Part shown: one piece after another, positions 6,036-12,368 of the stretch | Layout: every line of letters starts with the position of its first letter | How positions within the stretch are numbered: position 1 is the stretch's first letter | Source of the DNA: Actinobacteria bacterium UBA2286 | GTDB lineage: Bacteria > Actinomycetota > Coriobacteriia > Anaerosomatales > Anaerosomataceae | DNA: 13,805 nt | Reading direction: 5' to 3' | Assembly (NCBI GenBank): GCA_002345925.1 | Contig: DDWM01000074.1 | Location: forward strand, 1 to 13,805 | Notes under the pieces: generated by a model | Seen by the model: only the letters and a program-made list of their open reading frames with translations | Told to the model about the DNA's origin: nothing | The model's database searches: none | Program-made: the position numbers and the translations under genes

Positions 6036-7330
6036 GCCATGGAGCGGAAGAACAAGCCTGAGAGCAGCTTAGGATAGAAGTACGTCGACTTCTGCGGCAT
6101 GGTTTCGCCGCCCAGGGCGACCTCACGCAGCTGCCCCATCCGAGTCGAGTTCATGATGAACGCAACATCCGCGTTCTCGACCTCAAGCGCCTCATGCGCA
6201 TCCTTGACGAACGTCAGCCGCTCAAGCGTGCTCATGTCTCCGGGGATGATTCCGAAGAGAGGGCCGAGGATTAGTTCCTGCAGCACAGTCACGTCGAGGC
6301 GCTTCCATGCGAGTGATGCGTCGCCGGGAATCGCGTCGGCGACATCGACATCGGCGCGCAAGGTTGCGAGCTTGATCGTGCCGTCGGCCGTCTTCACAAG
6401 GAAGCTTGTCGTGGTTGCAGCGGCAAGAGCAGCTGCGGGGTGCCCTGCGGGAGGTTCGGTGATGTTGAAGTAGCGCGCCAGCTCCTGCCAGAAACCGTCT
6501 GCATCGAAGGCTGTCTCGGCACGAACCTGGCGGTGCGTCGGAAGAACGATAAGGTCGGGGTCGTCCATGTTCACTAGCGCCATCATCGTGAAGTCGTAGT
6601 CAGGGCGCCCAATGTGCTCTACGCCCGCCGCATCGTCCGCAGCGCGGCGCTCGTCACGATAGGCGAGCGCGGTCGTGTAGCGGTGATGTCCGTCGGCGAT
6701 GAAGATCTGCTTCTCGGCCATGAAGGACTGAAGCGCGGCGACGGTTCCGGCGTCGCGAATCGCCCAAACGCGGCTCACCACACCATCTGCGTCTGTTGCC
6801 GAGAGCACGATCTCGCCGCGAATCGCAGCGTCGAACATTGAATCAGTCTCGCCTGCGGGGTCGCTGAAGAGTCCAAATACCTGGCTCAGGTTCGCCGAGC
6901 AGGCCCGCGTGAGATCGAGTCGGTCAGCCACGTGTTTCGGCAGCGTGCGCTCATGCGGGAGCACGACGCCCTCGGAGAACGCATGCAACTCGACTGCAGC
7001 GACGAAAGCTCGGCGGCGCACGGGCTTGCCCGAGTACTCCCATGTTTGCTCGAGGACATAGAACGCTTCGGTGGCGTCATCGAGAAGGACACCCGTCGAG
7101 CACCAGTCACGCCAGATTGCCGCAGCGTTCTCGTAGCGGTTACCCGGTACCGCTGGATCAGACGGGCCTTCCGGCAAATCGATTGCAACGACGTTGTGGG
7201 CGTCGCCTTCGATCAGACGCGCCCGCAGCTCCGGTCCAATGACGTCGTACGGCGGCGCCGTGAGCGAGCTGATGTCGGAATCGGCACTGTGCCGGTACAT
7301 GGTGGCTGCGAACGGCTTGATGAAGGCCAC
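6032..7330 (-). CDS. DUF1015 family protein (possible ParB/sulfiredoxin fold, possible kinase)
   Basis: This 432-residue protein matches the DUF1015 family through APPYDV (25-30), LPHERTLPKHVADRL (124-138) and the hallmark ADGHHRYTTAL (212-222). The DGHHRY motif resembles the GEHR-type motif of the ParB/sulfiredoxin fold, which includes free-serine kinases such as archaeal SerK and staphylococcal SbnI. A nucleotide-dependent kinase role is therefore possible but unproven. No signal peptide or membrane segment is seen. GTG at 7330 is supported by GAGAGGA about eight bases upstream. It is downstream of azlC-azlD on the same strand with a 45-nt gap and no terminator, so it may be part of that operon. 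That would suggest a link to amino acid metabolism. The stop overlaps the stop of the glycosylase gene. Confidence 0.9.
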   Translation of the reverse strand: MAFIKPFAATMYRHSADSDISSLTAPPYDVIGPELRARLIEGDAHNVVAIDLPEGPSDPAVPGNRYENAAAIWRDWCSTGVLLDDATEAFYVLEQTWEYSGKPVRRRAFVAAVELHAFSEGVVLPHERTLPKHVADRLDLTRACSANLSQVFGLFSDPAGETDSMFDAAIRGEIVLSATDADGVVSRVWAIRDAGTVAALQSFMAEKQIFIADGHHRYTTALAYRDERRAADDAAGVEHIGRPDYDFTMMALVNMDDPDLIVLPTHRQVRAETAFDADGFWQELARYFNITEPPAGHPAAALAAATTTSFLVKTADGTIKLATLRADVDVADAIPGDASLAWKRLDVTVLQELILGPLFGIIPGDMSTLERLTFVKDAHEALEVENADVAFIMNSTRMGQLREVALGGETMPQKSTYFYPKLLSGLFFRSMA

Positions 7331-7375
7331 GGGACGGTCCTCTCGGCAGGAGCGGTCGGTGCGTGCGCGGACAGT

Positions 7376-7702
7376 CTAGCCGAGCAGCGCCCGGAAGACC
7401 AGGAAGAAGATGATGCCGGCAACTGTCGTGCCCAGGAAGCTGCGCCATTTGTAGTAGACGAGCGCGGTAGGAAACGCCGCGAACAGATAAGGGTTCGACA
7501 GCGGCGGCAGCCAGACGCCGTCGGGGCGCAGGACCTCTCCGACAACGAGCGCCGACATTACGGACACCGGAATGAAGGACAGCCAGCGCTCTATCACCCG
7601 GGGGAGTTTGAGTTGCGATAGCAGGGCAATCGGAGTGAACCTCAGTGCGAAGTTCGCAAGAGCCATGCCGATGATTACCACCCAGATGTACTTCTCGGTC
7701 AC
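7376..7702 (-). CDS. azlD: AzlD-type branched-chain amino acid transport subunit
   Basis: The 108-residue membrane protein is the small partner of AzlC in an exporter of branched-chain amino acids and their analogues. Three or four hydrophobic segments are visible (about 6-24, 40-56, 70-84 and 90-107). The family features TEKYIWVVIIGMALANFALRF near the N terminus and RWLSFIPVSVMSALVV (39-54) are present. The GTG at 7702 shares its bases with the TGA stop of azlC in a 4-nt GTGA overlap, a strong sign of translational coupling. An in-frame upstream ATG at 7759 would overlap azlC by 61 nt and is rejected. The length is normal for AzlD. Confidence 0.9.
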   Translation of the reverse strand: MTEKYIWVVIIGMALANFALRFTPIALLSQLKLPRVIERWLSFIPVSVMSALVVGEVLRPDGVWLPPLSNPYLFAAFPTALVYYKWRSFLGTTVAGIIFFLVFRALLG

Positions 7703-8415
7703 TTGGACACCGCCGCACCGATACTTGCCGCCGAGACGGAAGCGGCGACGATGTACCACTTGCCGGGCAAAAGCAGCGCGAAGAGCACGGCGAGGACAGC
7801 GGCAACCACGGCGATGAGGATGTGGCGTCGGTCGTCGGCTTGCGCGACCAGCAGCGCAGTGAACATCGCGGGCATCGCGAACGCGACTCCGAATCGATAC
7901 GGGTCACCGATCAGTGAGGATGCAGTCGCACCAACGAAGGTGCCCGACACCCATCCAACCCACGAGATCGCGCCCACGCCGGCCATAGAGAGGCCTGTTG
8001 CATGGCCGCGTCGCTGATCGTCTATGTTCACGGCGAACGTCTCGTCGGTGAGCGAGAAGGCGAGAGCGGCCTGCCCGGCCAAGGGCGTCTCATGAAGGTG
8101 CGTGGACAAAGTCGCACCAAAGAGCACGTACCTGAGGTTCACGATAGTGGTCGCCAGGAGAACCGTGACGATGCTCGCGCCAGCGTGCATGAGCGATAAG
8201 CCGATGAACTGACCGGCTCCCGCGAGCGCAGTTGCCGAGTTGATCACCGCTTGTAGGGTCGTGAACCCCTGGGTTGTGGCTAGTATGCCGAACGCGGCAC
8301 CGACTGGCATGTACCCGAGGAAGATAGGCAGACCAAGTTTCACGCCCCGAAAGAAGCTGGAGCGCGCGGTCGGGCACGGAGATTGCTGGACTTCGGGTGA
8401 TGGCATGCCGCTCAT
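7699..8415 (-). CDS. azlC: AzlC-type branched-chain amino acid permease
   Basis: This is the large subunit of the AzlCD exporter, a 238-residue integral membrane protein. Conserved AzlC features include the first segment GLPIFLGYMPVGAAFGILA, the stretch AGAGQFIGLSL, the NLRYVLFGATLS motif, and FSLTDETFAV in the middle of the protein. About six to seven transmembrane segments are evident, the last ones at the alanine- and valine-rich C terminus. ATG at 8415 is used; ATG at 8406 is nearly as good, and neither has a clear Shine-Dalgarno. A TATGCT element lies three bases before the 8415 ATG, so the mRNA may have almost no leader. It is divergent from the 123-residue gene and overlaps azlD by 4 nt. 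Confidence 0.9.
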   Translation of the reverse strand: MSGMPSPEVQQSPCPTARSSFFRGVKLGLPIFLGYMPVGAAFGILATTQGFTTLQAVINSATALAGAGQFIGLSLMHAGASIVTVLLATTIVNLRYVLFGATLSTHLHETPLAGQAALAFSLTDETFAVNIDDQRRGHATGLSMAGVGAISWVGWVSGTFVGATASSLIGDPYRFGVAFAMPAMFTALLVAQADDRRHILIAVVAAVLAVLFALLLPGKWYIVAASVSAASIGAAVSK

Positions 8416-8427
8416 CGTAGCATAGGG

Positions 8428-8454
8428 TTCGACGCACAGCAGACGCGGTACAAT
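8428..8454 (+). promoter_or_regulatory. Probable promoter of the 123-residue protein gene
   Basis: TACAAT (8449-8454) is a near-consensus -10 element, 36 bases before the start codon. A weak -35, TTCGAC (8428-8433), precedes it at 15-bp spacing. Transcription would start near 8461 and give a 30-nt leader holding GAGGAGG (8475-8481). The same 75-bp gap must also contain the azlC promoter on the other strand. Confidence 0.5.
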
Positions 8455-8490
8455 GAACGTAGCGGATGATTGGCGAGGAGGCGATCCTGA

Positions 8491-8862
8491 ATGGAATTCT
8501 CGCTCATATGCCCCAATGACGGACAGGTCGAGTTGAGCCTCGAGGATGTCAGCGCTGTCGCGTTCAGGGACCAAGAGACCGTCGAGGTCGCTTTTGTGTG
8601 TCCAAAGTGTGGGGACACTCTGCGTGCCTCTCTCCAGGTTCCCAACATGCTTGCCGCGGCGATGGAGCTTGCCCGTTTCGCCGGGGAAGAAGGCGCAGCC
8701 GATGGCGAAGCGCGCGCGTATGCATTCGGCTTCGTGACTGAGCCTGTCGAGAGTCGCACGGAGCGCGACCGGCTGGAGGAGTCGTACTGCGAGTACTTCC
8801 GTCGTCAGCTATCACACGTTGAGTGTGTCGAAGACCTGCTTGCGGAGATTGACTCACCCTAG
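8491..8862 (+). CDS. Uncharacterised protein with a CPxCG zinc-ribbon-like motif
   Basis: I do not recognise this 123-residue acidic protein. The N-terminal third has C7-P-N-D-G and then C37-P-K-C40-G, which looks like half or all of a small zinc-binding module. Strand-like segments lie around it (VELSLEDVSAVAF, VEVAFVCP). The middle is an alanine- and glutamate-rich helix (51-72, MLAAAMELARFAGEEG), and the C terminus is charged and helical with two more cysteines at 99 and 111. No signal peptide or membrane segment is present. ATG at 8491 with GAGGAGG nine bases upstream is clear. It is divergent from azlC and its stop overlaps the rhomboid gene's stop. A DNA-, RNA- or protein-binding role is possible but unsupported. 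Confidence 0.85.
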   Translation: MEFSLICPNDGQVELSLEDVSAVAFRDQETVEVAFVCPKCGDTLRASLQVPNMLAAAMELARFAGEEGAADGEARAYAFGFVTEPVESRTERDRLEESYCEYFRRQLSHVECVEDLLAEIDSP

Positions 8863-9557
8863 CGCCAGCCGGCACCCCTGTATCGCCTGCCGATGCTTTC
8901 CCATGCCCTGAATATGAGCGCGAAGGTCAGTCCCGCGCCAAATCCGCCGAGATGGGCGAACCATGCGACGCCGCCGGCCTCGGTGACTCCTGGCGCGAGA
9001 GACGCGAAGCCGTTTCCGACTTGCAGCAGGAACCAGAACCCGATTACGAATATCGCCGGTATACGCGCGACTTCAATGAAGAAGAAGATCGGGATAATGG
9101 TGACTATCGATGCGCCCGGGTACAAGACGACGTAGGCGGCCAGCACGCCTGCGACCGCGCCGCTGGCGCCGAGCGACGGGATGTCGATCGCGCCGCCTAC
9201 GGCTACCTGCGCGGCAGTCGCGATGACTCCCGACACCAGATAGAAGCCGAGGAAGCCGAACTTGCCGAATCGGTCCTCGACGTTGTTGCCGAAGATCCAC
9301 AGGTACAGCATGTTGCCGCCTACGTGCAGCCAGCCGGCGTGCATGAACATCGACGTGAACACCGTTGCGATTTCGCGAAGAGACAAGGGGTTGGCCAGGA
9401 GGCGGGCAGGGACGACGCTCCATCGTGTGATGAACTGTGCGTACTCAGCGTTGCTGAGCGAGACCTCGAACGCGAACACCGCGATGTTCAAGAGGATGAG
9501 CATAGTCGTCAGAACCGGTAGTCCCCGCGCGGGGTTGTCGTCCTTGATGGGTATCAC
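8859..9557 (-). CDS. Rhomboid family intramembrane serine protease
   Basis: The 232-residue protein cleaves substrates within or next to the membrane. It begins MIPIKDDNPARG, a typical rhomboid start, and shows about six transmembrane segments (near 13-33, 79-93, 99-120, 129-147, 150-178 and 193-215). The catalytic serine is S132 in GASGAVAG (130-137), the histidine is H202 in AHLGGFGAG (201-209), and N82 in HVGGNMLYLWIFGNN supports the oxyanion. All active residues are present, so it should be an active protease rather than a pseudo-rhomboid. GTG at 9557 has GGAGG (9565-9569) at seven-base spacing. The upstream ATG at 9590 and longer starts lack any ribosome binding site. The stop overlaps the preceding plus-strand gene's stop in CTAG. 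Substrates are unknown. Confidence 0.93.
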   Translation of the reverse strand: MIPIKDDNPARGLPVLTTMLILLNIAVFAFEVSLSNAEYAQFITRWSVVPARLLANPLSLREIATVFTSMFMHAGWLHVGGNMLYLWIFGNNVEDRFGKFGFLGFYLVSGVIATAAQVAVGGAIDIPSLGASGAVAGVLAAYVVLYPGASIVTIIPIFFFIEVARIPAIFVIGFWFLLQVGNGFASLAPGVTEAGGVAWFAHLGGFGAGLTFALIFRAWESIGRRYRGAGWR

Positions 9558-9647
9558 GGTGTTGCCTCCGGGCGAGTGGTGAGGTTTCATTTGGGCATAT
9601 TCACGAGAGTGTAGTCTAAGCGACTCGCCTGTACGGCGCACGAAGGG

Positions 9648-9691
9648 TAGACTCACTAGGATGAGAATCGACCGAAGCCGCAGAGGCTTCG
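9648..9691 (+). promoter_or_regulatory. lemA upstream region: -10-like element and leader hairpin
   Basis: TAGACT (9648-9653) is a plausible -10 for the lemA operon, but no good -35 is visible 16 to 18 bp upstream. In the leader that would follow, CGAAGCC (9673-9679) and GGCTTCG (9685-9691) form a perfect 7-bp stem with a five-base loop. It ends just before the GGAGGAGG ribosome binding site and has no T-tract, so mRNA stability or translation control is more likely than termination. Confidence 0.4.
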
Positions 9692-9710
9692 AGAAACGGA
9701 GGAGGCCCAC

Positions 9711-10268
9711 ATGCTCTGGGGATGTCTTGGTGCTGCAGGGTTATTGCTGCTTGTGGCGGTCTTTGCCGCAATTGGTATCTACAACCGTTTGGTCACTCTC
9801 AGGAACCGGGTGGACAACGCCTGGTCACAGATCGACGTTCAACTGCGTCGTCGCTACGACTTGATTCCTAACCTTGTTGAGACGGTCAAGGGGTACGCGA
9901 AGCACGAGCAGGAGACTCTGGAGAAAGTCATTGAGGCGCGTAATATAGCGATGAGCGCTTCGGGCGTTGCTGCTCAGGGCGAAGCCGAGAATATGCTCAG
10001 CGGTACTCTCAAGAGCCTCTTCGCGCTCGCCGAGAGCTACCCGGACCTCAAGGCCAATCAGAACTTCATGATGCTGCAAGAGGAGCTCTCGGGTACCGAG
10101 TCGAAGATCGCTTACGCCCGACAGTTCTACAACGATTCTGTCATGTCCTATAACACCTCGACGCAGACGTTCCCCTCGAACATCCTTGCAGGTATGTTCG
10201 GATTCACGGAGCGCGAGTACTTCGAAATCGAGGAAGCTGCAAAGGAGCCCGTCAAGGTGCAGTTCTAG
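9711..10268 (+). CDS. lemA: LemA family membrane-anchored protein
   Basis: The 185-residue protein has one N-terminal membrane segment (about 5-24) followed by a helical-bundle domain. Family motifs are clear: YNRLVTLRNRVDNAWSQIDV (24-43), QLRRRYDLIPNLVETVKGYA (44-63), HEQETLEKVIEARN (65-78), and ESYPDLKANQNFMMLQEELS (108-127), followed by SKIAYARQFYNDSVMSYNTS. The tail PSNILAGMFGFTEREYFEI is also standard. LemA proteins are often encoded beside HtpX, as here, but their molecular role is not settled. ATG at 9711 follows GGAGGAGG (9698-9705). htpX starts 18 nt after the stop, with lgt next, so it heads an envelope operon. Length is normal for the family. Confidence 0.96.
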   Translation: MLWGCLGAAGLLLLVAVFAAIGIYNRLVTLRNRVDNAWSQIDVQLRRRYDLIPNLVETVKGYAKHEQETLEKVIEARNIAMSASGVAAQGEAENMLSGTLKSLFALAESYPDLKANQNFMMLQEELSGTESKIAYARQFYNDSVMSYNTSTQTFPSNILAGMFGFTEREYFEIEEAAKEPVKVQF

Positions 10269-10286
10269 GCGCCAAGACGTCACATC

Positions 10287-11180
10287 GTGTACGACCAGAT
10301 ATCTTCCAACAAGTTTCGCAGCACGGCGCTCATGGGCGTCTTCGTTCTGCTTGTCGTTGGCATCGGTTATGTCTTCGGTGAAGCGATGGGGTGGAGCTAC
10401 TGGGGGCTGCTCGCCGCCATAGGTGTGTCGTTCGCCATGGCGTGGGGCTCCTACTGGTACTCGGACAAGATAGTGCTCTCGATGAGCCGGGCTCGGCTCG
10501 TCGATCGCAACCGTGAGCCCTACATCGTCAACACCGTCGAGGGTCTTGCCATCGCCGCGGGACTTCCGGTCCCTAAGACGTACGTGATCGATGACCCTGC
10601 TCCGAATGCCTTCGCGACTGGAAGAAATCCAGACCACGCAGCGATAGCAGTGACGACCGGCCTCGTTGAGAAGCTTGATCGGCTTGAGCTCGAGGGGGTT
10701 ATCGCCCACGAGCTGTCACATGTGAAGAACTACGACACGCTGGTGCAAACGCTTGCCGCAGTGCTTGCGGGCACTGTCGTGCTTCTCTCGGATTGGATGC
10801 TCCACTCGTTTTGGTGGGGAGGTGGCAGGCGTCGCAGCAACAACGAAGGCGGAGGTCAGATCCAGCTCATCTTCATGGTCGTCGGTCTCGTCCTGGCGCT
10901 GCTCGCGCCGGTCTTTGCTCTGCTCATTCAGATGGCGATTTCTCGGAAGCGCGAGTATCTGGCTGACGCGAACGGCGCACTTCTCACGAGGTACCCGGCG
11001 GGACTTGCGGGCGCGCTCAAGAAGATCGCTGCAGACAACAACAAGCTCCGCTCGGCAAACAAGGCGACCGCATCGATGTACATCTACAACCCGCTCAAGG
11101 ATTACCGTGCGGGGATGAACTCGCTCTTCAACACGCATCCACCGCTCGAAGAGCGCATCGCGCGACTGGAAGGGATGTGA
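10287..11180 (+). CDS. htpX: HtpX-type membrane zinc metalloprotease
   Basis: This 297-residue M48 peptidase sits in the cytoplasmic membrane and degrades damaged or misassembled membrane proteins. Two N-terminal membrane segments (about 13-30 and 38-55) precede the catalytic domain. The zinc site HELSH is at 141-145, and E223 in KREYLAD is the third metal ligand. Conserved PNAFATGRNPDHAAIAVTTG (106-125) and the C-terminal FNTHPPLEERIARL (281-294) are also present. Further membrane segments lie near 153-172 and 192-218, with a glycine- and arginine-rich loop (178-190) between them. GTG at 10287 gives the usual MYDQI-type start, though no strong Shine-Dalgarno is seen. Translation may depend on lemA 18 nt upstream. 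lgt begins one base after its stop. Confidence 0.96.
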   Translation: MYDQISSNKFRSTALMGVFVLLVVGIGYVFGEAMGWSYWGLLAAIGVSFAMAWGSYWYSDKIVLSMSRARLVDRNREPYIVNTVEGLAIAAGLPVPKTYVIDDPAPNAFATGRNPDHAAIAVTTGLVEKLDRLELEGVIAHELSHVKNYDTLVQTLAAVLAGTVVLLSDWMLHSFWWGGGRRRSNNEGGGQIQLIFMVVGLVLALLAPVFALLIQMAISRKREYLADANGALLTRYPAGLAGALKKIAADNNKLRSANKATASMYIYNPLKDYRAGMNSLFNTHPPLEERIARLEGM

Positions 11181-11181
11181 C

Positions 11182-12009
11182 GTGTCGCTCGCCACGCTTG
11201 TCTATCCGGTGATCGACCCCGTGGCTTTCCGGCTCGGTCCGCTCGCGATCCGGTGGTACGGACTCGCGTATGTTGCCGGATTCGTTGCCGCTGCGCTCAT
11301 CCTGCGCAAGCTTAACCGCTCGTGGAAGATCGGCATCACTGATGATCAGCAGGTCGATATCGTTCTTGCCGCGATCATTGGTGTCATCGTTGGCGGACGC
11401 CTCGGCTACGTGCTTTTCTACGGCGGATCCGAGTACTTGCGCGAGCCGCTGAAGGTGTTTGCGACGTGGGATGGCGGCATGTCGTTTCACGGAGGTCTCG
11501 CGGGTATCCTGATCGCCGGGTGGTTCATCTCCAAGCGCATCGGCGTCTCGTTCCTGCAGCTTGCGGACCTCGGGGCGGTGGGTGCGCCGATCGGATTCTT
11601 GCTTGGGCGCATAACCAACTTTGTGAACGGCGAGCTCTGGGGCAGGGTCACCGACGCGCCATGGGGCATGGTGTTCCCGACTGGCGGTCCGCTTCCGCGG
11701 CATCCGTCGCAGCTGTATGAGGCGTTCCTCGAGGGTCTCGTGCTCTTCTGCGTGCTGCTCTGGCTTTCTCGCCGCAAGCGCCCTGAGGGTGTGATCTTCG
11801 GCGTGCTGCTCTCGGGCTACGCGATTTCCCGCATTCTCGTTGAGTTCGTGCGGGAGCCCGACCTGCAGCTCGGATTCATCGCGGGACCATTCACCATGGG
11901 ACAGCTTCTCAGCTTGCCCATGCTGGCGGTGGGAGTGTGGGTCGTCTGGCGAGCGCTCAAGGCTGGCAAGGCATCCGCGGGATCTAACGAGGGCGAATCT
12001 GACGCCTGA
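11182..12009 (+). CDS. lgt: Prolipoprotein diacylglyceryl transferase
   Basis: This 275-residue membrane enzyme attaches diacylglycerol from phosphatidylglycerol to the lipobox cysteine of prolipoproteins, the first step of lipoprotein maturation. About seven transmembrane segments are visible. Signature residues include H103 in SFHGGLAG (101-108), R143 and N146 in GRITNFVNGELWGR (142-155), the RHPSQLYEA block (173-181), and SRILVEFVREPD (216-227). GTG at 11182 begins one base after the htpX stop. GGAAGGGA at 11168-11175, inside the htpX end, serves as ribosome binding site, so the two are coupled. The short tail after the last membrane segment is hydrophilic (AGSNEGESDA). A predicted lipoprotein (DUF3048) is encoded 360 nt downstream and would be a natural substrate, though lgt must serve many. 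Confidence 0.97.
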   Translation: MSLATLVYPVIDPVAFRLGPLAIRWYGLAYVAGFVAAALILRKLNRSWKIGITDDQQVDIVLAAIIGVIVGGRLGYVLFYGGSEYLREPLKVFATWDGGMSFHGGLAGILIAGWFISKRIGVSFLQLADLGAVGAPIGFLLGRITNFVNGELWGRVTDAPWGMVFPTGGPLPRHPSQLYEAFLEGLVLFCVLLWLSRRKRPEGVIFGVLLSGYAISRILVEFVREPDLQLGFIAGPFTMGQLLSLPMLAVGVWVVWRALKAGKASAGSNEGESDA

Positions 12010-12011
12010 GG

Positions 12012-12236
12012 CTACTCGGTCTCGCAGATCCGGTCCACGGGCTTCCAGCAGGGTGCTTCGCGTTGCATGCACTTGAACCCTGCCGACGGCTTGAGTCGAA
12101 TGAGCGGGTCGCAGTACGCACAGTAGAACTGAGGCAGCCGTCCAACGACGTCCTTCACGTTCTCGTCGTCGTACGGATCCTCGTCGGGCTGCTCGAGAAT
12201 GTGCAGCAGGTAACAGGGCACGAAGCGACCTCTCAT
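12012..12236 (-). CDS. Small cysteine-rich protein, function unknown
   Basis: I do not recognise this 74-residue protein. It carries six cysteines: C8, a C39-A-Y-C42 knuckle, C56, C63 and C71. The N-terminal half is acidic (EQPDEDPYDDENVKD) and the C-terminal half may form a small metal-binding fold, FYCAYCDP with C56 and C63 as possible partners. There is no signal peptide. Support for coding comes from its strong third-position G and C bias, which continues to the stop two bases beyond lgt. The ATG at 12236 has a modest TTGGAA about seven bases upstream. It converges with lgt and is divergent from the DUF3048 gene. A competing plus-strand reading frame here lacks comparable codon bias. Confidence 0.72.
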   Translation of the reverse strand: MRGRFVPCYLLHILEQPDEDPYDDENVKDVVGRLPQFYCAYCDPLIRLKPSAGFKCMQREAPCWKPVDRICETE

Positions 12237-12315
12237 TCTGGTTCCAAGTCGATTGTAGCGGCTTTCTCGCTATTCGTGCGTCGGCAGCGTTCTTGTGACG
12301 TGTTGTGCTTGCGCA

Positions 12316-12345
12316 TTGACCCTGTTGGCGTGCTATCCGTAGACT
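12316..12345 (+). promoter_or_regulatory. Promoter of the DUF3048 lipoprotein gene
   Basis: TTGACC (12316-12321) and TAGACT (12340-12345) are separated by 18 bp. Transcription should start near 12352, giving a short leader that holds AAGGAGGT (12356-12363) five bases before the ATG. No hairpin or other motif is evident in the rest of the 132-bp gap. Confidence 0.65.
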
Positions 12346-12368
12346 AGGCGGGACCAAGGAGGTCTCTA

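Noticed and set aside
6614..7621. Plus-strand open frames (6614-6841, 6932-7621) opposite DUF1015 and azlD
   Set aside because: They are shadows of recognised minus-strand genes and show no conserved motif or ribosome binding site.
9558..9710. Longer rhomboid protein from ATG at 9590 or 9710
   Set aside because: No ribosome binding site there, and GTG at 9557 has GGAGG and gives the standard MIPIKDDNP start.
9825..10709. 294-residue minus-strand open frame across lemA and htpX
   Set aside because: It is antisense to two well-identified genes and has shadow-like composition.
11128..12357. 409-residue open frame on the minus strand across all of lgt
   Set aside because: It is antisense to a certain lgt gene and rich in Arg, Glu and His, as expected for the shadow of a GC-rich coding strand. 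It has no recognisable motif.
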